Below, piece after piece: positions 23,444 through 34,214 of a DNA stretch of 64,000 nt. Origin of the DNA: Galerina marginata (lineage: Eukaryota; Basidiomycota; Agaricomycetes; Agaricales; Galerinaceae); contig JAECYW010000020.1 in NCBI GenBank assembly GCA_023014335.1, positions 806,001 through 870,000 on the forward strand. Direction: 5' to 3'. Under the pieces are notes generated by a model that worked only from the letters and a program-made list of their open reading frames with translations, was not told where the DNA came from and did not search any database. The translations under genes were made by a program, and so were the position numbers. How positions within the stretch are numbered: the first letter of the stretch is position 1; each line of letters starts with the position of its first letter.

Positions 23444-24908
23444 CTAACGACTAAATACAAATTCCAGAATACTAAGCAATGCCGACTTGTCTGTATCTGA
23501 ACCAGACCGCATCACAACGTCCTTCAATTCTTCTTGACCTCTCAACTGGTGGGCAGCTTTGTTCCCCTGCTTTCGAATGAAAGATGAATGTTGTGTAAGC
23601 AGGACCATGGCATGACTGTCGGCTCGCAATTTTGCAATTCCAGCCATCCTCGAGTCTTTCAAGAGCTGGTGTGCAGCATTTAGACGACCAGCATCGGAGC
23701 CTTGTCCATCTCGGCTGAGTTTCAGCCTCCATATTGCAGATGGTGATAGTTCGTCTTTCATGTTGGCCATCCCTAATTCTAAAGCAAGCTTGCCTTGTCC
23801 TGCATCTAGGAGGGTACGTAGATAAATGCGATCAAGGATGTCAGGGTCCTGCAGTTTAAACAATCAGCAGCTATCAGTAAAAAATGTGCTCATAACAAAG
23901 CGCACCTGGGTTGTCGCCCACCCCTCCAGGTCCTCAGTTCTTTCGATAACTTCAGCAAGTGCTAACCGTTGTCCCTCCTGTAAGGATGCCAATCTCTCAT
24001 CCATCTTCGTTATCATATCCTTTCGCTCCTTCTCCGCCTTCTCAATCTTCGCCTCCAGCTCCTTAACCATGGCGATCTATTTATAGCATGGGGATGAGTC
24101 AGATGCTTGGCAGAAAAAATGACTCAGAGGGCTGAATACCAAAGGATTGGGCGCGGCACTTGAGGAGCTGGTAGGGGCTACATACAAGGCAGGGTCAACA
24201 TTTTGTTCACCACTTCGAACCAAATTCCAGCTTACTCACCTGTCACACTTGCCTCCGTTGCCGAATTTGCAATCTTGGGCTCTTTCCCCTTCCGCTTCCG
24301 CTTCCCCTTTCCCTTCTCCTTCCCCTGAGGCTGTGGGTCCATTGATCCTTATTTAAGTGAAATAGCAATGACAGAAAGTTAAAACAGCCATGTATTCAAA
24401 CTAAGAATGGGGACGCACCATTATTTTCCTCATTGAGCAACTCTTGTAACGCCAACCTTGATTTATATTCCTTTAGGACATTATCCTTAGATTCAAGTTC
24501 GTGTTGGAGTTGCTTATGCTGCCGTTCGAGGTCGACATTCTTCTTGCGCTCTCGCTCAAAATTCTCCACCATCTGTATGATTGGATGCTGGTGCGTCACG
24601 CCAAACAGGCGAACGCTCTTGATGTCTGACCTGCCCGCTGGCACTTTGTCAGCAGCGTGTCCAAAAGCTATTGTGACAGATGTTGTCACACCTATATCGC
24701 CAACGTACTCTACGCTCTTGAATGTTTCTCTGATCTTTTGGCGTGCCTCCGGTGTCCAATTGTATTTCTTTGATAACGCATCGATGTATACGTCCAGTGT
24801 CTGCCCCTCTGTCGCATTATCAGGAACCTCGACGATGATCTCATCAATGATCGGGTGGAGCAAAATTCGCGAGCTTGGGGCCAATGGTGCGGAGGAGTCT
24901 GATTGCAT
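23444..24908 (-). CDS. Coiled-coil protein of unknown function, five exons
   Basis: Phase-consistent model on the minus strand: 24908-24419, 24347-24240, 24177-24140, 24076-23906 and 23848-23444 (403 aa). Introns are 57-71 bp. The N-terminal about 120 residues look globular (IIDEIIVEVPDNATEGQTLD, ...VTIAFGHAADKVPAGR). Residues about 125-165 are a coiled coil, exon 2 encodes a very basic tract (GKGKRKRKGKEPK, NLS-like), and exon 4 is a second coiled coil (KELEAKIEKAEKERKDM). The C-terminal exon reads DPDILDRIYLRTLLDAGQGK...HSSFIRKQGNKAAH, a motif I have seen at the end of multicopy Agaricomycete proteins of unknown role. No stop or frameshift seen. The basic tract suggests a nuclear protein. 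Confidence 0.6.
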
Positions 24909-25181
24909 GGTTGGGGGGAAAGGGAGTGGTGGGTTAGTGAGTGATATGATATGACAGTGGGATCTTGTTTTCGTTATCGTGAAAGCTTAGGTGAATCTTG
25001 ATCAGCCACAGTGACAAAAATACGACGATCTGAGGGTGATCCCTTTAACCTAAGCTTCACCCGTTACGAGGTGCCGCGGACCCTTGAAAGCGGTCTTCCC
25101 TCCTTCAAGAGTGTGTTTTCTGTTTTCGAGTCCTCAATCCCGAGTCCCTGCAACCTGCAGACAGAGTGCCGTGCTGAATCT

Positions 25182-25592
25182 ATTTAACGGGTACTTTGTA
25201 CATCAAAAACAGTAATCTCCTCACAACTCACCGATAATTTTACGGTTTACCACATGTTCTAAAAAAATTATGGAAGGCGGAGACTAGTTTAGAGATTTGT
25301 CGGACAAAAATTCAAAGAGTTCTCGGAAGAAATGAAGTGTCGAGAGGCCAATTACTGGTGTACAAAGTACCCGTAATTGTCAATTTAGACTCCAATCAGA
25401 TAGACCCCTTCTTGTTCAAATTTTTTACGACTTCAAAACACCCTCGATTGCTTTAAAATTTGGTATATTGCAAGTTTCGAAGCATTAGAATAAAACTACG
25501 TGATTTTTTTTGAGATGTGGAAAGGCAGTGTTGCTGAAATTAGGGCACAAAAAGTGTACAAAGCACCCGTAGTGTACAAAGTACGCGTTAAA
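25182..25592. mobile_element. MITE-like element with about 20-bp TIRs
   Basis: Left end TTTAACGGGTACTTTGTACA (25182) and the reverse complement of the right end TTTAACGCGTACTTTGTACA (25572-25591) differ at one position, bounding about 410 bp of AT-rich DNA with no open frame. Internal copies of the end motif (25358-25374, inverted; 25552-25570) suggest nested or rearranged ends. No clear target duplication is visible beyond A/T bases. Confidence 0.6.
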
Positions 25593-25639
25593 TACTGTAG
25601 TGTTGATGCGGCAATCGGATTACTTAGTAAGCAAATTGC

Positions 25640-25785
25640 CATATCACTTAAACAAGCTTACGCCCCGTCGCTACGCGCCGGGGTTCGCTTCGCTCACCCG
25701 GCTCTGCGCTACGGGTCTCCAGCTTGCCGGGGCTGCGCCCCTGGACCCTGCTCTGTCGGCGCTTCGCGCCTCCATAGTGATTTAA
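25640..25785. repeat. GC-rich block with CGCTTCGC hairpin words
   Basis: Abrupt GC-rich island in AT-rich DNA made of short self-complementary words (GTTCGCTTCGCTCACC, GGCGCTTCGCGCC, GCCGGGGCTGCGCCCC). No open frame of note. Similar CGCTTCGC words recur in the palindrome at about 25932 and at about 31247. Looks like a hairpin-type mobile module, seen in many fungal nuclear and mitochondrial genomes. Confidence 0.5.
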
Positions 25786-25834
25786 AAAGAATTCTGTACA
25801 AATTTTGTAGTGTATAAATTGACTTTGAGTAGAC

Positions 25835-25978
25835 GAAAAAATGCGAGGCATTTTTTCTACTTCTTGCTTAGGTGGAAACACAGAATAAAATTTTAGTCAA
25901 CGAAAAAATGAGAGACAGAAGCAGGCAGTCTCGCTTCGCTCGCCTACCTGCTTCTGCCTCTCATTTTTTCGCATTCAT
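25835..25978. repeat. Two nested palindromes
   Basis: A short one at about 25836-25860 (AAAAAATGCGAGGCATTTTTT) and a long one at about 25903-25972. The long one has arms CGAAAAAATGAGAGACAGAA/GCAGGCAG and the near-exact reverse complement, and its loop contains TCTCGCTTCGCTCGC. The long one can form a hairpin of about 28 bp with two mismatches. Confidence 0.85.
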
Positions 25979-26179
25979 AAGTATCTTTTTTGTATTCTTA
26001 TTCCCATAATTTAAAGCTACACTATGTGTTCAGCTCACTCATTTAAATGTGGGCATGCTTTTAAATAAATCTATATCATTCTACTTAAAAACATTAATCT
26101 AATACATTAATATATAAGTAAAGTGGGATGGGGTGATCAAGGTAGGACAGAATGGGTGCAGCACAGTCCCAGTGCTCAG

Positions 26180-26710
26180 TATCATTCCCTACACCGAAGT
26201 GGTAGGCTCTGCACTGATGTGGGGTGCCGCAGACGACGCGGAGGGGTGGTGGTAGCCTACGCAACGATGCAGTACAGTCACAATGACCACTACACCGGCG
26301 CGGTTGGTTTTCGCACCAATGTGGGGGCCCTCTCGTCATCTGGTGCTGTCCTTGCATTCTCGTGTGCCTCTTCGTACCCCCGACACCTGCATGGTGGGTT
26401 CCTTGTTGATGTGGGGGTACTGGGCATAACGGTCGTCGTCGCTGACGGGGGTACGGTGTGCTGTCTCCTCGTCTCGTCGTAACTACCCACACCTGCGGTG
26501 AGTTCCCGCCGACGTGGGGGTACTGGGGGCGCGACGACCGTCGTCGCAAATGGTGGGTGTGGTTGTTGAGGCGCTGACCGGGGCCGTATACCCCCTACAC
26601 CGACACGGTTGATTTCCATGTCGATGTCGGGAGTGCGCCGTCTCGTCGCCTCCTCGTACCCCCACACCTACGTGGTGGACTCCTCATTGATGTGGGGGTA
26701 CTCGGCGCGC
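26180..26710. repeat. Diverged GC-rich tandem array, about six units
   Basis: A 45-bp motif of the form TACCCCC-ACACC...GTGG...TTC...GATGTGGGGGTAC recurs at about 26188, 26286, 26375, 26480, 26588 and 26654, roughly every 65-110 bp. In the best copies (26375, 26654) its ends TACCCCCACA and TGTGGGGGTA are inverted repeats. Long open frames on both strands here (for example 26549-26094 minus) are products of the repeat and GC skew, not genes. Confidence 0.7.
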
Positions 26711-26789
26711 CGGCCATCGCAGATGGTGGGTATGGTTGCCCTGACATGGCACCAAAGCGGGGCGCCGTGGGCTCCGAAAGCGCTGAACG

Positions 26790-27260
26790 GTAGTGCAGTG
26801 TGGGTTAGCTGTACGGCGGTGGCTGTTTTTGTTACTCACCTGGTGACCCCCCCCCCCTGGAAATCCCCGGAAATCCCTCGGTTGGCCCATTTCCAGCTGA
26901 CATCCCTCATTGGTGTGAGGGGCACGGCGTACCGGGTGTATTTACCCCGTCGTCGCGTGTTCATGCTGTGACGTGGCGGCGAATGCGGGTCCTGAGGTGC
27001 TGGCCGACGCTGCAACGGGGGGCGGTATCGGTTAGTTGCACAGCGGGGGTTATTTTCTTGACGTACCTGGATGTGCTTGTTGTGAGGTGGGCAACGCGGA
27101 GTACCGAGGGGCTGTAAGGTGCTGAAAGGTGGGGTAGTTGGACGGCGGCGATCGTTTTCGTAGCTTACCTTGTGATTCCCCCCTTATTTTCCTCCCATTT
27201 CGGGCCCACATCCCTCATTGGAGAGGAGGGGCGCTCGGAACGGCCCTGGGCGTCGTGTCG
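26790..27260. repeat. Second diverged tandem array, about three units
   Basis: Blocks at about 26800, 27030 and 27125 share GGTTAGTTG-AC-GGCGG...TTTT-GT...CTTACCT-GTGA, and the first and third continue with CCCCCC...TTTCC...CACATCCCTCATTGG. A run of 13 C lies at 26847-26859. Non-coding; abuts the first array and probably shares its origin. Confidence 0.55.
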
Positions 27261-27439
27261 GCCATGTCAGATGAGGCTGGTGGGACGGCGAAGGGATGGC
27301 GGGCGTGTCTCGAAGGAGGGAAGGAATGGTGGTGGTGGTTGGAAGGAAGAAAGTGACGCGAGGTGGCGCCATCAACAAACCTCGAATGTGGGAACTTGCT
27401 GGGAAGCCGGGTCCGGGACTCTAAAGAGGGGAGGGTTTG

Positions 27440-29600
27440 CTTAGTCACTATTTGTCAGCATTAGTCATCATTGTCTCATTATATTATAGATCTCCGACAT
27501 AAGTAAAGCTATTCCTCCTCGAATGAGAACAGGATCCGGAGGTAAAGCGTAAGCGATGGAAACTCTACGCCAGGCGCGAGTTCTAATCAATGCATTTCGA
27601 GAGTAAGGTTGAGTAAGGTAGTCCAACAATACATTAAATTATAGTAGATATTAGGGAGTAGGTTGGCGGGCGAGTAAAAGTTTCTCTGGGAGAGGATATG
27701 AGTGTTGAGACGAGAGTCCTATGAAAAGAGTTCTCGGTCTCATCCTCTGTCGACCCACATATCCCTAATGTAGCAATCTCCTATAATAGCGCATGGAGCG
27801 AGCACACGCGATCAGGCACCTTTGGCAGCATTTTATCCGTGGATCGTTGCCCTGTTAGGTCGGGTTAAGAGAACCAATAAAACACCCCAGAATGCTCTTC
27901 TCCCCACCTTTGGCAGCAGTTGCGGAAGCCACTAGGTAGGGTTCTTTGACCCAAAAGAACCCCTCCAAAGTGGCACTTTGACACCCGCTCTCTTCTCCCT
28001 CACGTCCCAATTAGGATACTGGACACCGTCAAGTATCTCAGAGAGATCCTGCAGGAAGAACTTTAATCTCAGGACGATTGTTTGGGGGCTAATCTACCGT
28101 TGATTTAACACTTTCAACCCATAAAAATGCAGAAACAAAATGAATGGTTGAATTTATAGTACATTCCGACATATTGAGATCTGGGTGAGAGTAATTAAAC
28201 TCCATCGCGCGGCGCTCTCGAAAGCGCTCTGACATGGCTCATGCAACTCTCGGCAAGGTTATCTAGCCCACATTGCTTGAAGGAGGGGCACTCGAGGTGG
28301 GTAGCACAGCCGTCGGGGTACGGCTGGTGGTGGAATGGGGAGCGACGCCGCACGGTTCGACAGGAAGTGGGCGAGGCGATGTTCCGAAGGGGGAGATGCA
28401 GTCATCCTGCTGCGGTACTCCTGTGAACAACACGCAACCCTCCTCCATCGGCCACCATCACTCTCATCGAAGGCTCTCTCTCAAGCGCCCTAATTCACCT
28501 CGTTGGAGTTTGAGCCCGCCCATCTACCACGTTTTCGTCGTACAGAACTCCCTTGCCATGCCGAATTGCTTCGATTCAACGCCAAACTCCATCCCTGTTC
28601 ATTCAAACCACTCTACTAATGATGCTCCTACAAACGCCGCTGTTTGATGTAGCCTGCCACATGCAGTCATCGCCCCAACCCCTCGGCCTCCATTTTGTTG
28701 AACACAGAACAAGTTCCCGCAAGCATGAGGAGAGCAAGAGTGGCGGGGAGAAGGAGGCTTGTGAAAATGTAAACGTGTGCGGGTGGGCGTTGGAGTACAT
28801 TGACAGTGCTTCGGGGATGCTTCCTGCTTGCTGGAGTGTGGAGGGCTGTCTTTGCCGCATTTGTCTTGTTTTCTAAGGTGAAGACAAAGAATGAGCCTAG
28901 CGAGTAGGAGCAGGAAGACAACTCCTCTCTGCAGCCGGCGGCAGCTGCCAGCAGGGGCTTTGAGCTTGCGTCCACAGAGATCTGGCACCTCTGTGCAGGT
29001 AGCGCAGGCAGCGAAAGCGGGGCAATTGGCGCGTGGACACTATAGTGGGAACGTGGACGAGGTGGGGGTAGTGTTGTTGAGAGGACGAGAGGTGATAAAG
29101 AACCATGGGGCAAAAACGCGCCTGCTATTGGCGGGATTCTTTGGAGCACAGGCAGTTCTGCTGGTATAACCTCTGTGAGCGAGTGATCTGGCGTAGTCGC
29201 GATGTTTGAACTCGGAGTATCGGTATGTCGAGATGGTGGAGGAGCAGCCTGCTTCACGACGACGCGTGGTGACCCTCCTCAAAGCCTTTTCATGCATTCC
29301 GAGAGCACGTTAGTGGATCTGTGCCTACTCATCCTCGCCGTCTTCTTGTTGTTAATTTCATGTTGTCCTCCAACCCAGATCCAAGTCAGGCCTATCCACA
29401 AAAGCTTGCAGGGAGCGGTTACGAAGCCGTGGTCGTCTAAACCCAGCAGCACTTGTTCCCAGCAGTCGGATAACCAGAAACAAAGCACTACCGGGAGTGA
29501 GATGTCGAGGGAGATGAGTGAAATAGCGCGGTTGGGAGCGACACCTGGGTTAAGAGGTTTTATGAAGTCAATAATCAGCAGGTAAGGACAACCAATTCAT
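27440..29600. other. Gap; open frames without support
   Basis: No supported gene. 27820-27970 has two copies of ACCTTTGGCAGCA about 80 bp apart. A long minus-strand frame (29257-28667) and others at 28250-29580 are Ser/Pro/Thr-rich, overlap one another on both strands and show no consistent splicing. I leave them uncalled. Confidence 0.4.
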
Positions 29601-31255
29601 CATAAAGGCGTCATAGGAGGGCAGAAGCTGGATGCCCATAGTGCGCAATGGGAGTCAGAACTAAGATCAAACGCCTTGAACCACAAGTTCGATCAACAAC
29701 CAAAAGGTTCCCATGGACATATTGTAAACGAAATAGACGAGAAATTCAGCAACAATTTGTGGCTTCCTCTCAGGCCCGAGAAGTTAATGAAAACAGAAAG
29801 GAATTAATGTAAGCTTTCTTCTGATATAATTTTTATTGTGTTTTGTCCGTCCAAATAATAAAAGTCAGACGAAACCTGAATTTGTCGCTCTGAACTTGCT
29901 CTGAACCAGGAGAAAGGGCTGCACTTTGTCTTTAAACGAGGAACCAACTCACCAATTTTTTCGGAGAACTTCTCGAGTCTTTTCTTGGATCCTTAGCCTA
30001 CACTGAGGCTTTATGTTGAGGAAACACACAATTTCGTTATTTACCAATCATTATTATCGTGAAGATTCGAGGGGTAGTAGTAGTAGTAGTAGTAGTAGTA
30101 ATAACCGGCATGGTCCAATGGCTGAACACCGGGTTTCCGAGAGTATCAACACACGTGCAAGCTTCTATCGTGTATCGTCCCGGACTCTGGGCACCAATAC
30201 CTATCAAGCCGCGCCGCTTTTAAGGCCGCCCTCACGATACCGTACACAGAGCAAAGAGACCTCAAATTCCCACTCAGGACGTAAACATCCCATGGACAGG
30301 TAATGGAGGGATGTAGATAGTAGAAACTTTATCAAAAAGAGCGAGGACTCATGGGTATTTTAATCGAGCAATTTTATTGTGGGTCCGACTGTCTGAGTGA
30401 CTGTCATTTCGGACATTTCCTGTTGTATTGCTCAATACACAGTCTTTGGTCTTTGGTGCTCTGTCCACCTCATTTGATGAGTATGGTTTGATAATAGTAA
30501 ACATTTGACTTCCATATACAAAGTTACATCGCAGACGTAGACTTGACTTGCGGGCTAAACTGCTGCTTTGCATGGCAAAATTCATCCCCAGTCGGCTTTA
30601 GATTTTTTGCTCTCACAGTAATTACTGCACACTGTCATATTTGTGTTGTTCAGTCCTTTTTAACAGTCAATTTGAACTGTATTGAACGCGACAATACGGG
30701 TACAATGTTTTACAGGCCGCTCATTGCCTGTATCTCTTCACTACCATTTCGCTAGGGCGGAAAATCAGTATAAACCCGAAATGTCCAAAGTTAGGGTGGA
30801 GAACCGACCTACCAAAAAGCCACGGACGGCGGGGTGGCCGACCGTCGCCACCGCGTTGGTCGGTCTTTGACTGCATTGTCATTTTTTCATAAGGACATTT
30901 GGTGATGGGTGGAGGTGGGAGGTGGTGTCATAGGAAGGAGATCACCCTCGGCACCAATGTTCAAAAGGATGGGATGGGTTTACCTCACTCGTTGTTTGCT
31001 CAGAAGTCTGCCTTCTACGAGCTACGCCAACATTAGCTCCGTGGCTTGAAGACTTGAGGTTCAACGCCCTACCCGATCTTAGAGCTCGGTAAGCTCGAAG
31101 CACCCAATGGTGCTTCTGTAATCGAGTAATGAACACATCAGAAAAGGCTCTGCCAGTGCCGCGGCGGCTTGGATACTAGCACGACAAGATAATGGCAAAA
31201 TTGACCCAACTTACCTAGGCGGGAGCTTGGGCCGTGGACGTGCCGCTATCGCTTC
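29600..31255. other. Gap without a supported gene
   Basis: Mostly anonymous DNA. Contains the AGT microsatellite at 30074. A short frame at 30781-30867 (MSKVRVENRPTKKPRTAGWP...) ends after 28 codons in GGCGGGGTGGCCGACC-type repeats. Confidence 0.4.
30074..30102 (+). repeat. (GTA)n microsatellite
   Basis: About nine uninterrupted GTA/TAG triplets between GAGGG and ATAACC. Non-coding context. Confidence 0.95.
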
Positions 31256-31259
31256 GCGT

Positions 31260-31640
31260 CGCGGCAGCAATCACACCTGCCCTCTATCGATCTTGTCGTC
31301 TTTGTCTCGCCGCCACTCTTCACCACTGGCCATGCTGGTCGCGCTTAGCCTAACAGCGGTGTTGGCTTCATGGCGTTGACCAATTGAGGTTGGGGCCGAG
31401 GTGACAGCGGCAGCAGATGTGGAGTTGGGTGGTTGACCACAGGCCGTGGGCGAGGAGAATGGTTCGGCAGATGCGACAGTGGCAAGCAATGAATTGTTTG
31501 TCACCCCTACGTCTCCGAGAACAAACAGTTGCTGCGACACCGGCTGTCGTGTCCAATCCCACACAAGAAGCAGCAGTCGTCGTGCTGCTGCTTCTCCTGC
31601 TGGTTGAGCGGATCCGACGTGGAGAGAGCGTGCAAAGCGG
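31260..31640 (+). repeat. Dispersed repeat pair, copy 2 (partner at 15060-15500)
   Basis: Plus strand here corresponds to the minus strand of the 15 kb copy. Shared DNA surrounds GTGTCCAATCCCACACAAGA (31548-31567) and the upstream GTTCGGCAGA region. Opposite orientation in the window. Open frames on both strands are low-complexity. Confidence 0.6.
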
Positions 31641-32170
31641 ATGCGGGGAGGTGATGGGGTCGCTTTGAAGTACGTGGTAAGTAATGGGTGCTGGGATAAA
31701 GAAATAAGCAATAAGAGTTATATTTCAACTCTGTTTGTAACACACCGGGCACATCGACCTCTCCAGGATCTCCCTCACTAAATCTCAGATCTCAGCTGTT
31801 ATCCCATCCCATGTTCTTCCACTGCCGGCCCACATGCCTTGAAATGGCGAGAGCGAGGGGCACACGGCGACAGATTGCGTTTGCTCAGGTTACGACCCCT
31901 GGATTTTTGGAAACATGTAGATCCTGTTGAACCCCTGGGAAATTTGATGTGATGCCATCAGACCGGGTAACTGGGCCCGTTTGCCGACCTCTTCGGCAAG
32001 ATCAACATTCCTTCGTCCTTTCTTCTCCCTTTCGTCCTCTGTGCATATGCCATATGCCTATGACCTACCCTCTGCAGCCAATCCCACCCGGGTGTTGGCT
32101 GCCCTTACAATTCAACTTGTCCCTCTCCGCCACCTTTCCCTCATGCCGCTAGCTCATGCCGCGCTGTCGA

Positions 32171-33530
32171 ACGTTCACGATTGCTGAACAGCGATCTCGA
32201 CTCGATCTCGACTATTTCCAATCAAGGTAAGCAAGCTATCTCACTTCAATATAAAGTAGGACACTTACTCAACGCCAGCTCGTAGCCTTCAGGTCACTTA
32301 ACAACGGAATCGTGCCCCGGCCTTGGCTGGGTCATGTCGCAGAGGATAACGGTGTCGGAGGACAAGAAGATTGTATGCAAAGCTGCTACCCAATTGTGCC
32401 GCCGTGCCAAACAACCAGCGATCCTGACTATTTCCAGTCATTGTAAGCAAGATATCTTACATTAACATAAAATAGGACTCTTACTCACTCGATACTCTTG
32501 CAGTCCGGGCTCGTCATTGTAAATTGTATCCCTCGCAGAGAAGGATGATGTCAGATGGCTTCGTAAACTGTCGGACAAGCCGCTACCTGCGGCGCCGAAC
32601 GATTCAAGTTGTTGATTATCACTGAACAACAATCTCGACTATTTCCAAGGTATGCAAGCAATCTCACATCAACATGAAATATGGCACTCACTCAACACTA
32701 ATGCAGCCGCAACAAAATCGTGGCCACGCCATTTACCCTGTTCAAATTCCGTCTATTGTCGCCCTGTCATTGTTGCATCGAAAACGGAGTCCGAAGTATT
32801 GGCTTCAAGTGTTTGCGAAGCTATTGGGCAAAGGTGAGCATACATATTCACGCGTTGTAGGGCATGCACTTACAATGCAGCTTCTTTCTCCCTCTCCACT
32901 ACCCTCTCTGCCGTACGTCGTACAAGCCGTCAGAAAATCCCGCGCCGTCCAACGTTCACGATCACTGAACAACGGTCTCGACTATTTCCAATCAAGGTAA
33001 ACAGCTATCTTATGAAAAGGGGACAGTTACTCATTCAATACCTTTGCAGCCCTGCTCATAGCCCAATCGTAGCCTTCAAAAACTGACGAATTGTGGCCCG
33101 GGCCTCTTCAACTGGCACCGGTCCTGGCTGGCTCATCGTCATTAGACCAGCACATCGAGAAGTCAGTCCGCATTCTGAGCAACGCAAATGAACAAGAAAC
33201 TTACCCGAAATTATCCGCAGCCGCTGCTATGTCTTTCCCTGTAGCCACGCTGACCATCGACCTGCCCTCGAATCCGCCAAAGTCCATCGCATCACCGACT
33301 CGTTCTACCCAGCCCAACCTATCGCGAGGCATCAGAAAGGCCCTAGACCAAAAAGGATGTAGAAAACTCACCAGACGTAACAGTGTCGTCTGCGTGTCTT
33401 ACAAGAACATACATTCTGGTAATCAAACCATTTGCATCAACATGAATTGTGCACTTACCTATTCGATATCCAAGCAGCCCCAGTCTCTCATCCCCTTAAT
33501 GCGTTCCAAAACGAAATCGTGACGCCCTTC
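32171..33530 (+). repeat. Tandem array of exon-intron-like modules (seven)
   Basis: Seven intron-like modules begin at 32227, 32443, 32650, 32834, 32997, 33162 and 33419 and end with AG at 32278, 32503, 32706, 32880, 33049, 33220 and 33477. Lengths are 47-61 bp and spacing is 163-257 bp. Most begin GTAAGCAAGC or a variant and share an ACTTACTCA-like tract before the final GCAG. The upstream exon-like part is also shared in units 1, 3 and 5 (GATCTCGACTATTTCCAATC), readable as FTITEQRSRLFPIK. The downstream part shares AAAATCGTGGCC. Exon and intron were therefore copied together. No continuous reading frame spans the array, because stops occur in most exon parts. I cannot name a parent gene. 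Confidence 0.75.
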
Positions 33531-34191
33531 GTCGTATGGTCTCGATGGCCCATTCATTCCCGTTTATTCCAGCCATCCTCTTTTGCCTATCACCACCTTC
33601 TTCGACTTCCATTCAGACCATTCCAAATGAGCAACAGTTCGTGTCTACACTGACTCAAGCCATGTCGAGTCATTGTCTGGTCTCACATTCCTGAAAGGAT
33701 GCCTTTGGATGGCAGGAAACGTCCTTGCCACCTGGATAACAATGTGAAGGGTGTGCAAGGTTTGCAAGAGGCATTTTAGGAGATGGTGATACCCATGTAT
33801 CCGTTCGGTGCAGCTCTGAGGTGGGTCATCAATCTGTTTCATGTTGAACACTGCTTACTTTGTTTCTAATCCCCAGCAAACTCTCGTTACCAGCTCCGTT
33901 ACCCTATGATCGGCCAATACAACCATCGGAGACGTTCCGAGGCCGCCACCGTCATCATTGACGTCTCGTTCCTCTGCACCGCCTTTGATAAGGGAGTGAA
34001 CAGTTGCACGAAGCCCTGATCAAGTTGGTAGCACAACCTTGACTGCTTCGCCCCCGGCTTGCCAAACTCACGTTGTGGGCGATAGATGACATTGGTTCAA
34101 AAACAAGTATTATTGTACTAAAAAATCACCTTGTATCTGCCATACACATGCAATATGGCCTCAAGCAAAGTAAAAGACGAGTACTGCCACG
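33531..34191. other. Gap without a supported gene
   Basis: No supported coding sequence; flank between the module array and the kinase fragment. Ends at the junction motif described at 34194. Confidence 0.4.
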
Positions 34192-34193
34192 CG

Positions 34194-34212
34194 TAGCGGT
34201 GGCCCGCAAAAC
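34194..34212 (+). repeat. Junction motif shared with 41331
   Basis: GCGGTGGCCCRCAAAACAA occurs here and at about 41331 with one difference. Here it abuts the truncated start of the FunK1 kinase; at 41331 it abuts the truncated end of the RPB1 fragment. The same short motif at two truncation points suggests a transposon edge or a repeated breakpoint. Confidence 0.6.
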
Positions 34213-34214
34213 AA

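Noticed and set aside
26094..26667. Three long minus-strand frames in the GC-rich array
   Set aside because: Explained by GC skew and the tandem repeat; each frame reads a different phase of the same units.
28667..29257. 196-codon minus-strand frame rich in Ser, Pro and Thr
   Set aside because: Overlaps several other open frames on both strands and lacks introns or conserved-looking blocks.
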